From an uncultured cyanobacterium (lineage in GTDB: Bacteria; Cyanobacteriota; Cyanobacteriia; CACIAM-69d): DNA of 47,238 nucleotides. The position numbers and the translations under genes were made by a program. The notes below the pieces were generated by a model. That model had not been told where the DNA came from, searched no databases, and saw nothing but the letters and a program-made list of their open reading frames with translations. The stretch lies in the NCBI GenBank assembly GCA_937883785.1, contig CALGDE010000161.1, forward strand, positions 1 through 47,238. Reading direction: 5' to 3'. Positions 17,274-24,252 of this stretch are shown piece by piece. Position 1 is the first letter of the stretch; every line of letters begins with the position of its first letter.

Positions 17274-17744
17274 ATGGGATGGTTCGGCAAAAAAAAGGAT
17301 AAGGACGGCAATGAGATTCAACTCAGTCCCCGTGAATTGGCCGAAAAGCAGTTTAAAAATGCCTTGGGCGCAATTTACGCCGTCGCTATTCTGAACGCTG
17401 TCATTGGAGCAGCCCTTGTGATCTTTCAAGTGGAACTGCCAGGGTTTGATAACTTTGGCGTGCTCGCTGTAATTGAAGGGGCAATCTTTGGCGTTTTAGG
17501 GTTCTGGGTACAGAAAAAGCGCTCTGCGATAGGTTTGGGGCTGGCGTTAGGTCTTTATATTTTTGGCAGCCTGAGTTTTATCGTGGCTAGCGTCGACGCA
17601 GGGCGGCCCCCAACCTCTGGCATCGCTATTCGTGTGGCGCTTATTTATTTTATGTTTCAGGGATTTGGCGCCATTAAGCAACTGAAATCAGCCAAAGTTG
17701 AGGATGAGTCGGCGGTGGACTCTCCAGAGGCGGACAATCCTTAG
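17274..17744 (+). CDS. Small tetraspan membrane protein, paralog 2
   Basis: The 156-residue protein is the duplicate of the gene upstream. It differs in its N-terminus, a charged Lys-rich sequence (MGWFGKKKDKDGNEIQ) followed by SPRELAEKQFKNALGAIYA. The four-helix core shares the LGFWVQKKRS block, the VDAGRPP loop and the FQGFGAIKQLK end with paralog 1. A Shine-Dalgarno sequence, AAGGAGG, lies about 10 nt before the ATG at 17274, which fixes the start. The tail is acidic. A 16-bp tandem repeat separates it from the next gene, 99 bp on. Confidence 0.72.
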   Translation: MGWFGKKKDKDGNEIQLSPRELAEKQFKNALGAIYAVAILNAVIGAALVIFQVELPGFDNFGVLAVIEGAIFGVLGFWVQKKRSAIGLGLALGLYIFGSLSFIVASVDAGRPPTSGIAIRVALIYFMFQGFGAIKQLKSAKVEDESAVDSPEADNP

Positions 17745-17770
17745 CCCTCGTTCCTCCCGCGCCATTTAAT

Positions 17771-17811
17771 TGACTCACTGACATTCTGACTCACTGATAT
17801 TCACTGAATTT
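17771..17811. repeat. 16-bp tandem repeat
   Basis: TGACTCACTGACATTC (17771-17786) is followed directly by TGACTCACTGATATTC (17787-17802) and a partial third unit. It lies in the short spacer upstream of the PlsY-like fusion gene, where a promoter or leader would be expected. Confidence 0.7.
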
Positions 17812-17843
17812 ATTAAATCTATACTCCAGTCAAACGTTAAGCC

Positions 17844-20800
17844 ATGCCTTTAACCCTAGATCAAACCTGGGGGGTTTTGCTGTTGCTGACCCTATGTCCC
17901 ACTTTGGGTGCGCTGCCGTTGGTGGGGTGGATTGTGCAGGGGCTGACGGGAATTAATTTGCGACAGGTGGGCACCGGCAACGTCAGTGTTTCGGCGGCGT
18001 TTTACCACGGTGGTAAGTGGGTGGGTGGACTGTCCGCATTGGCGGAGGCTTTGAAAGGGGTAGCAGTGGTGCTGTTAACGCGGCAGTTTTTTCCGGCGGG
18101 ATCCCCCTGGGAGTTGCTTAGCCTGGCGGCGCTGGTGATGGGGCGTTATTGGGTGGGAGGCGGCGCAGGCACCACCAATGCCATGTGGGGGGCGATGGCT
18201 TACGATCCTATTAGTTTTGCCCTGACCTGGTTTCTAAGTTTTATGGGGTGGTTGATTGTTCGCGATCGCCAGCAGGGAAAATATCTAATTTTGGTTATTT
18301 ATCCCCTAACGGTGGTGGCGCTGCCCCAGGGATCTACGACTCACTTTGGTATGGCAGTGATGCTGTGTGGGCTGTTGGGGTTTATTTATCAAAAAGTGCC
18401 CGACGATTTGGAATTGTCAGAAGCGGGTGCCAAAAAGGAGTCGCGGGGCATGTTTCGATTTTTTAGGGGCGATCGCGCCGTCAAAAGCTTGGACGATGAT
18501 TTGCAGGAGTCCATGGTGGGTGGCAAGGCCGCCACTTTATCCCAGCTACGGCGGCGGGGTTATCCGGTACCGCCAGGCTGGGTGCTTCATCCGGGGGATG
18601 ATCCCATGTTGCTGGCGGCTTACTGGTCTGGACGCGACGACGAAGGACCTAACGACGGGTCCGTGGGGTGCATGATTAAAAGCGCTATTGGTCCAGATAT
18701 TAAGCAGGACTTTGACCCGCCATTGATTGCCCGCTCGTCCGCCGTTGGGGAAGATGGCGATCGCGCTTCGGCGGCGGGAATGTACGAGTCCATCGGCAAT
18801 ATTCGCAGCTCTGAACAGTTGGTCAATGCGATCGCCCAGGTATTCGACTCTTACGATGCCCCAGCGGCTCGGCAATATCGCCAGGATTTAACCCTTGAGG
18901 ACGCCCCCATGGCGGTGCTGGTGCAGCCCCAAATTGAGGGCGTGTTTTCCGGCGTAGCTTTTAGTCGAGATCCCGTGCACCGATGTGGCGATGGGGTCGT
19001 GGTGGAGGCGCTTCCCGGCGATGCGTCGAAAGTAGTGTCCGGACGTATTACCCCCGAGGCCTATCGGGTACAGGTGAGTGACGACAGCTTGAGCACCTGG
19101 CGACAAAGCTGGGGGTTGACCACAGAGCAGGGGAACAATGGAAACGAGAAAACAGGTAAGAGCTCCTCGCCCACATTTCAACTTAATTTAAATCGCTCCA
19201 ACACCATTACCACGCCCATTGAAACGGTGACGGGGGCTGGCAATGTGCCCCTGTGGTTGGTGCAGGAGGTGGCGTGTTTGGCGCGGGATATTGAGCAGCG
19301 CTTCGGGGGCATTCCCCAGGATATGGAGTGGACTTTCGATGGGAGCCGCCTGTGGGTCTTGCAAGCGCGATCTGTCACCACCTTGCTGCCCATCTGGACC
19401 CGAAAAATCGCGGCGGAGGTGATTCCCGGTACGATCCGCCCTCTGACCTGGTCCATCAACCGTCCTCTCACCTGCGGCGTATGGGGTGACTTATTCCAGG
19501 TGGTTATAGGCGATACGCCGGATATCGATTACTTGGAAACGGCAACTCTCCACCACAGTCGCGCCTATTTCAACGTCACTCTCCTGGGAGAACTCTTTGG
19601 ACGGGCAGGGTTGCCGCCCGATAGTTTGACTTTTCTCACCCAAGGGGGAAAGCCAGGAAAGGTGCCCGTTTTGGCGATGGTTCGTGCGGTTCCGGGGCTG
19701 TTGCGACTTATCGGTCGGGAACGGGCATTAATCAAAAACTTTTTAAATGACGATCGCCATTATTTCAGCCCCGCCCTGTCCGATTTGCGATCGCACCCGG
19801 TGCTAAATCAGGATCCTGCTAATCCGAAACTAACGGTGCCGCAGATTATTAAGCGCATCAAAACCATCTTAGAACTGTTAGAAAAAGCCACTTACTACAG
19901 TATTTTGGCTCCCCTAAGCGTTGCTGTGCGCCAAAAAATCAGCCGCGTTTCGTCTGTCCAATTAGACACTAGCGATACCCCAGAGATTGCGTCAGCAAAA
20001 TATTTAGAAACCCTGGGGATGCGTATTAATCAACAATTACAAGGTGACGCAAGCGAAAGTTTAGACCATATAGATTCCATTGAGAAACTATTCGACGTTT
20101 TAGGGGAAACGCCAACGGGAAAGGACCTGATAAAAGACTTTGATCAATTTCTAACGCGCTATGGGTATCTCAGCGATGTGGGCACTGATATCGCTGTTCC
20201 TACTTGGGTTGAGGATCCCAGCGCACCCCAAAGTGCCCTGTTAAACTTTGCGCGAAACCCTGTTTCTAAAGCCTCTGAATCCTCCAAAAAAGCCCCTAAA
20301 TCTCTACAAAACCGGGTGCAGTTACGGGGGCGGGTTACGGTGGTTTACAGTCAGCTTTTGGCGGAATTACGGTGGCATTTTGTGGCGATCGCCCGACAGT
20401 GGCATCATCAAAATTTCATTAACAATCCCGACGATATTTTTATGCTGACCTGGGATGAAGTACAGGCAATTTCTAACAATTCTCCCCAGCAGCCTAAGGA
20501 TTTGAAGCAGCATATTAGCGATCGCCACGGCGCCTTTAATCAAGATTGCCAACATTCCGCCGCACCGCTAGTTTATGGCAATACTGCGCCGCCTTATCTT
20601 GCTGAGCAGCCCGTTGATGGGAGCCAATTAACGGGGATTGGCAGCAGCGCCGGCACCGTTCAGGGAGAGGTGCTGATTTTGGATAAATTGCGAGGTACCG
20701 TGACCATTAATCGGGACACGATTTTAGTGGTGCCCTACACCGATTCGGCGTGGGCTCCGCTGTTAGCTCAGGCGGGGGGGCTAGTGTGTGAGGTGGGGGG

Positions 20801-20939
20801 ACAGCTTTCCCATGGGGCGATCGTGGCGCGGGAGTATGGCATTCCGTCGGTGATGAATGTTAGCGATGCGACCCGACGGCTGCGTACGGGACAGCGGGTT
20901 AAGATCGATGGCGATCGCGGCACTGTCGAACCGTTGTAA
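17844..20939 (+). CDS. PlsY-like membrane domain fused to PEP-synthase-like phosphotransferase
   Basis: The 1031-residue protein has two parts. Residues 1-185 are a polytopic domain like the glycerol-3-phosphate acyltransferase PlsY: VGTGNVSVSAAFYHGGKW (42-59) stands at motif 1 (normally SGNxGxTNxxR) and VGGGAGTTNAMWG (104-116) at motif 2 (normally GGKGVAT). Both are altered, including loss of the motif 2 Lys. Residues 224-520 resemble the PEP synthase/PPDK ATP-binding domain: VGGKAATLSQLRRRGYPVPPG, ARSSAVGEDGDRASAAGMYES, FSGVAFSRDP, DMEWTFDG and LWVLQARSV. A poorly conserved middle follows. The C-terminus is a swivelling domain with the phospho-acceptor H990 in GGQLSHGAIVAREYGIPSV. The PEP/pyruvate barrel is absent, as in rifampin phosphotransferase. 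An ATP-dependent phosphoryl transfer to a membrane-held acceptor is my inference. Confidence 0.8.
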   Translation: MPLTLDQTWGVLLLLTLCPTLGALPLVGWIVQGLTGINLRQVGTGNVSVSAAFYHGGKWVGGLSALAEALKGVAVVLLTRQFFPAGSPWELLSLAALVMGRYWVGGGAGTTNAMWGAMAYDPISFALTWFLSFMGWLIVRDRQQGKYLILVIYPLTVVALPQGSTTHFGMAVMLCGLLGFIYQKVPDDLELSEAGAKKESRGMFRFFRGDRAVKSLDDDLQESMVGGKAATLSQLRRRGYPVPPGWVLHPGDDPMLLAAYWSGRDDEGPNDGSVGCMIKSAIGPDIKQDFDPPLIARSSAVGEDGDRASAAGMYESIGNIRSSEQLVNAIAQVFDSYDAPAARQYRQDLTLEDAPMAVLVQPQIEGVFSGVAFSRDPVHRCGDGVVVEALPGDASKVVSGRITPEAYRVQVSDDSLSTWRQSWGLTTEQGNNGNEKTGKSSSPTFQLNLNRSNTITTPIETVTGAGNVPLWLVQEVACLARDIEQRFGGIPQDMEWTFDGSRLWVLQARSVTTLLPIWTRKIAAEVIPGTIRPLTWSINRPLTCGVWGDLFQVVIGDTPDIDYLETATLHHSRAYFNVTLLGELFGRAGLPPDSLTFLTQGGKPGKVPVLAMVRAVPGLLRLIGRERALIKNFLNDDRHYFSPALSDLRSHPVLNQDPANPKLTVPQIIKRIKTILELLEKATYYSILAPLSVAVRQKISRVSSVQLDTSDTPEIASAKYLETLGMRINQQLQGDASESLDHIDSIEKLFDVLGETPTGKDLIKDFDQFLTRYGYLSDVGTDIAVPTWVEDPSAPQSALLNFARNPVSKASESSKKAPKSLQNRVQLRGRVTVVYSQLLAELRWHFVAIARQWHHQNFINNPDDIFMLTWDEVQAISNNSPQQPKDLKQHISDRHGAFNQDCQHSAAPLVYGNTAPPYLAEQPVDGSQLTGIGSSAGTVQGEVLILDKLRGTVTINRDTILVVPYTDSAWAPLLAQAGGLVCEVGGQLSHGAIVAREYGIPSVMNVSDATRRLRTGQRVKIDGDRGTVEPL

Positions 20940-20979
20940 TCCCAAGCTTACATTTTCGACCCTGGGGAAAGAGCGGTCC

Positions 20980-21879
20980 CTAATAGGACACTCCGGTTAA
21001 TTCTTCGGAGCGCTTCCACAGTTCTTCGGCCGCCTCAGTGTCCTGCGATCGCTCGTTTGACGTCACCTTGACCGGGGTGCCACGCATTTCCATAAATCCC
21101 GACGGGCCGAAGTAATCTCCAGACTGGGCATCGCCGTCAAACCCAGCGCGAAGGGTGGGCAATGCCCCAATTTCAACCCCCTGGGCAAAAAATCGATTTA
21201 AAAAGTCCGATGATCCAGAATGGCGCTGCAATTCGGTCGCCGTCCATCCGGGATGGGCAGCCGTAACCATAAGGCTGTTGTCCCTATCCTCCAACTTCCG
21301 CGCTAGTTCATAGGTGAAATATAGATTTGCCAACTTGCTATCTCCGTAGGCGCGCCAAGTATTGTACTTGCGAGACTCCCAGCTCAAATCAGAGAAATCA
21401 ATATTGCCCATGGCGTGGGCCATGCTGGAGACGTTAACCACCCGTGAGTTGTCTGTCGATTGCAAAAGCGGGAGAAGCTGCCCCGTCAACGCAAAGTGAC
21501 TGAAGTGGTTGGTGCCCATTTGAATTTCAAAACCGTCAGCCGTTTTGGAATAGGGACACGCCATAATGCCGGCGTTATTAATCAGCACATCAAGCTGGTC
21601 AAACTCCGCCAGGATGGATTGGGAAAAGGCGGCGATCGACTCTAGTTCCGATAAATCCAACTCCCGTACGGTTACGTCAGCGTTGGGAAATTCCTGGCGA
21701 ATTTCATCGGCAACTTTTTCGCCTTTTTGGACATTGCGTGCAGCAATAATCACTGACGCATTTTTGCCCGCCAGCACCCGAGCTGCTTCTTTGCCGATAC
21801 CGCTGGTTGACCCGGTCACAATCACCCGCCGTCCAGTTTGATCTGGAATATTGTCGGCGGTCCACCTTGTTTTAGCCAT
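20980..21879 (-). CDS. Short-chain dehydrogenase/reductase
   Basis: The 299-residue protein is a classical-type SDR of the retinol dehydrogenase/protochlorophyllide reductase-like group. The cofactor motif is VTGSTSGIGKEAARVLA, with AARN after the second strand, which favours NADP(H). NNAGIM follows, then the catalytic Ser in VVNVSSMAH and the YxxxK motif in YGDSKLANLYFTYELA. It is too divergent at the substrate end (YFGPSGFMEMRGTP) to call protochlorophyllide reductase. I start at the ATG at 21879; a TTG 39 bp earlier is open but adds a weak N-terminus. GGGGAT lies upstream of the chosen start. It converges on the fusion gene with a 40-bp gap. Confidence 0.85.
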   Translation of the reverse strand: MAKTRWTADNIPDQTGRRVIVTGSTSGIGKEAARVLAGKNASVIIAARNVQKGEKVADEIRQEFPNADVTVRELDLSELESIAAFSQSILAEFDQLDVLINNAGIMACPYSKTADGFEIQMGTNHFSHFALTGQLLPLLQSTDNSRVVNVSSMAHAMGNIDFSDLSWESRKYNTWRAYGDSKLANLYFTYELARKLEDRDNSLMVTAAHPGWTATELQRHSGSSDFLNRFFAQGVEIGALPTLRAGFDGDAQSGDYFGPSGFMEMRGTPVKVTSNERSQDTEAAEELWKRSEELTGVSY

Positions 21880-22298
21880 GGCAAATCGATCCCCTTTTGC
21901 TTGCAGGTCTGTTTTCAAGATAGGTCATACCATCTCTGCTTTCGTGGCCAAGGCTAAACACCATGGAGCGCAACGATTGGGGCTGCTATCAGATCGCAGC
22001 GACACTGATGCCCAAGCTTGGGAAGGTATTAGACCTCTTGCATGAACACTAGCCCTCGCCCTCAATCCCTCTCCCCAGGGAGAGGAACTTCAGAAAGTCC
22101 AGTTTTTTCGCCATTCTCGCTCTTATTATCCCCAAGGAGAAGGTTATCCCCAAGGAGAAGGGGCTGGGGGATGATGAAGGCTTTCAGTGACTTTTGGTTC
22201 ATGCAAGAGGTCTGTTGTCTGATATCGGTAAAGGCTTTTTCATTTTCATTGCGATTTTAGTGGGTGGCTATCTAGCCCGGCGCCCTTAAAAAATATGG
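21880..22298. other. Spacer containing a MITE
   Basis: The stretch separates the SDR start from the GNAT stop. It is dominated by the 183-bp element at 22031-22213. The remaining sequence shows no gene or clear regulatory site. Confidence 0.5.
22031..22213. mobile_element. MITE-like element with 17-bp perfect terminal inverted repeats
   Basis: The ends are AGACCTCTTGCATGAAC (22031-22047) and its exact reverse complement (22197-22213). The 183-bp interior encodes no transposase, so it would need one in trans. It contains a hairpin CCTCTCCCCAGGGAGAGG (22068-22085) and an 18-bp tandem duplication TTATCCCCAAGGAGAAGG (22126-22143 and 22144-22161). I see no obvious target duplication at the flanks. 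The termini look like those of small cyanobacterial insertion sequences, but I cannot name the family. Confidence 0.8.
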
Positions 22299-22925
22299 CT
22301 ATAAATCTTGAGCCATTAACCAATATTGATGCCCGCTGACCGCAGGCGTTGCAGTCAACACCTGCTGAAATCCAAAATGTTGGTACATCCCCACGTTATT
22401 GGGATTTTCCGTCCGCAAAAAGCAAGAGGAATACCCCCGGCGGCGCATCGCTTCCATCGCCGATCGCAAAACCCGCTTACCCAACCCTTGCCCTTTGGCT
22501 TCGGGGTGCACCCCCAAAACCCACAGGTAGGCAAAATTTTCAGGGGCGTGACTTTGCAAGGTTTGCTCGCAAGCCATGTCATGTCCATAAAAGCGTTTAA
22601 ATGCTGACCAGCCGATGGTTCCAGGCAGCCAAATTGCCCCTTCCTGAATTAATTGCAACGGATTGAAATGCACCGCATCCCCCGGCACCCAAAGGGCTAA
22701 AGCTTTGCCATCGGCAGTCATCTCAATGCCGTCATGGTGCAGGCTATGGCGAACTGCAGGCAGAAAAAGAGCCGTTAAATGCTGTACGCGGGTTGAAGGA
22801 TCGGGAAAGACGTGGGCCATAAACGGATCCTTCGCAAAAGCTTGACCTAGAACTTGGGCCGCAGCGGTTTGCTCTGACACGGTCAAATCAACGGCGGTTA
22901 ACGCGGTGTGGGTTGGAGGCAACAT
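22299..22925 (-). CDS. GNAT-family N-acetyltransferase
   Basis: The 208-residue protein should transfer an acetyl group from acetyl-CoA to an amine. The acetyl-CoA motif A is AYLWVLGVHPEAKGQGLGKRVLRSAMEAM, where the QGLGKR loop binds the pyrophosphate (it spans roughly residues 130-158). Motif B is FLRTENPNNVGMYQHFGFQ. The N-terminal part has FAKDPFMAHVFPD and WVPGDAVHFNPLQL, typical of the Puromycin-acetyltransferase-like group of GNATs. I start at the ATG at 22925, with GGGAT just upstream; the frame is open 39 codons further. It is divergent from tetR and shares its control region, so it may be induced with the efflux pump. The substrate is unknown. Confidence 0.82.
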   Translation of the reverse strand: MLPPTHTALTAVDLTVSEQTAAAQVLGQAFAKDPFMAHVFPDPSTRVQHLTALFLPAVRHSLHHDGIEMTADGKALALWVPGDAVHFNPLQLIQEGAIWLPGTIGWSAFKRFYGHDMACEQTLQSHAPENFAYLWVLGVHPEAKGQGLGKRVLRSAMEAMRRRGYSSCFLRTENPNNVGMYQHFGFQQVLTATPAVSGHQYWLMAQDL

Positions 22926-23072
22926 TTTTCTATCCCAAAGTTGAGTACGGCGTTGCGATTGGAAATTTTCAACAGTTGAATTCGCTGACCTAACAGCTCC
23001 CCTGGCGAAGCCTGCGGCGATCGCAACGGGAAAATCAGGCAAAGTTCATCGTGTCCGTTGAAACGTGAACTT

Positions 23073-23108
23073 TACTCATGTTATAAATATGCGAGTAACC
23101 CTCATGTT
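23073..23108. promoter_or_regulatory. Putative TetR operators between GNAT and tetR
   Basis: TACTCATGTT (23073-23082) and CCCTCATGTT (23099-23108) lie just before the tetR start. The first is also the left end of a wider dyad, TTACTC (23072-23077) and GAGTAA (23093-23098). The same core occurs on the opposite strand at 23817-23826 (TACATGAGTA), upstream of the RND genes. This distribution is what one expects of binding sites for the encoded TetR protein. Confidence 0.45.
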
Positions 23109-23129
23109 TTGTCAAGGAAATTTAGAAGC

Positions 23130-23789
23130 ATGGTTGAATCGACCCCTGGAAAAACATCTGATGGCCTGGTTCGACGCTGGCGCAAGCCGAAACAGGCGCG
23201 CAGTTGGGCACGGGTGAATCGCATGCTGGATGTGGCGGAAAAAAATTTTATGGAGCAAGGATACGCCGCTGCGACTACAAAGCAGATTGCGGCGGATGCG
23301 GAGGTTCCCATTGGATCGCTATATCAGTTTTTTCCTGATAAGGCGGCGATTTTGCAGGCTTTGGCAGAGCGTTACACGGACTTATTTAAGGAACGGCTGC
23401 GGCTATTCCAGTCTGACGAAGTGTTGGCACTGCCCCTGCCGGACTATGTGGTGCGTCTGACCCAGGAAGCTGATTGTTTTTTTCGAGAGCATCCCGCCTA
23501 TCGCGCCATTTTTGTGGAGGTTATGGCGACCATGCCGGAAACCGATGAGGCGATGGACGACCAGATTATCCAGACGTGCATAGAAATTTTGCCCAAATTG
23601 AACGACTCCTTGGAACCGACGGAGTACGAAATTATTGCCTTTGTCTTGGTGAAGGCGATCGGGCATTTGCATTGGGTTTCATCAGGGCAAGCTCCAGAGT
23701 TGCGGGAACGACTTTTGCTGGAAATCCAACGCCTGGCCTTCAATTACTTAAACAGTTATTTTCATGATGAGGGCTCGGAAAATAACTGA
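23130..23789 (+). CDS. TetR/AcrR-family transcriptional regulator
   Basis: The 219-residue protein has an N-terminal helix-turn-helix: RVNRMLDVAEKNFMEQGYAAATTKQIAADAEVPIGSLYQFFPDKAAILQAL in outline (residues 27-80), the TetR pattern. The C-terminal ligand-binding domain is helical and variable. A basic, Arg/Lys-rich arm precedes the domain. I start at the ATG at 23130, which has AAGGAA 11 nt upstream; the frame is open 24 codons further. The gene lies between a divergent acetyltransferase and an RND pump operon, and putative operators occur at both sides. It most likely represses itself and the pump until an inducer binds. Confidence 0.88.
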   Translation: MVESTPGKTSDGLVRRWRKPKQARSWARVNRMLDVAEKNFMEQGYAAATTKQIAADAEVPIGSLYQFFPDKAAILQALAERYTDLFKERLRLFQSDEVLALPLPDYVVRLTQEADCFFREHPAYRAIFVEVMATMPETDEAMDDQIIQTCIEILPKLNDSLEPTEYEIIAFVLVKAIGHLHWVSSGQAPELRERLLLEIQRLAFNYLNSYFHDEGSENN

Positions 23790-24252
23790 AGTTAAAGTGA
23801 GTGAGTAAAGTTTAAATACATGAGTATTTGACTATATTTTTCATATAATCAGCATTTTAAGTCTCTACTTTTTTTGAGTAAATCAACTTTATAGAATTAT
23901 TGATGACGTATAAAGCTTGAGATTATTTTATTTTTATATTCGCTACACAGACTTGAGCAATTAATTTTAGGTGAATTTAAGCCATTTTTCAGTGAATTTA
24001 AGACTGATTTTTGTGAATTGCCTGTGATTTCGTCCTTGGCGACTAAATTCTGATTTTTGTGGCTCTATTCAGTTTTTACGGAGATTTTCCCTCAGTTCAT
24101 TACTTTTGATTTAGTTTTCCATGAATTGAATTGTCGAAATTTCTTTTGGGCTAAGATAGCCGAACAAATCACTTATTTCCAACGCAATTGAGTGATTGAC
24201 ACTACTTTTCTCCACGATCGCCTTCGTCGTCAATTTAAAAGAACTTTTTGCC
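23790..24252. other. AT-rich control region of the RND operon
   Basis: No gene is present. At 23814-23829 is AAATACATGAGTATTT, a perfect 6-4-6 palindrome carrying the putative TetR motif; TATAAT follows at 23844-23849. Farther down, GTGAATT recurs at exactly 21-bp steps at 23971, 23992 and 24013, the first two as GTGAATTTAAG. The spacer reads into the membrane-fusion protein gene, whose reading frame is open from a TTG at 24196. Confidence 0.6.
23814..23829. promoter_or_regulatory. Palindromic operator candidate before RND operon
   Basis: AAATACATGAGTATTT is a perfect inverted repeat with a 4-bp centre. Its reverse strand core TACTCATGTA matches the motif at the tetR start. A TATAAT -10-like hexamer lies 14 bp downstream, so bound repressor would block that promoter. 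Confidence 0.45.
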
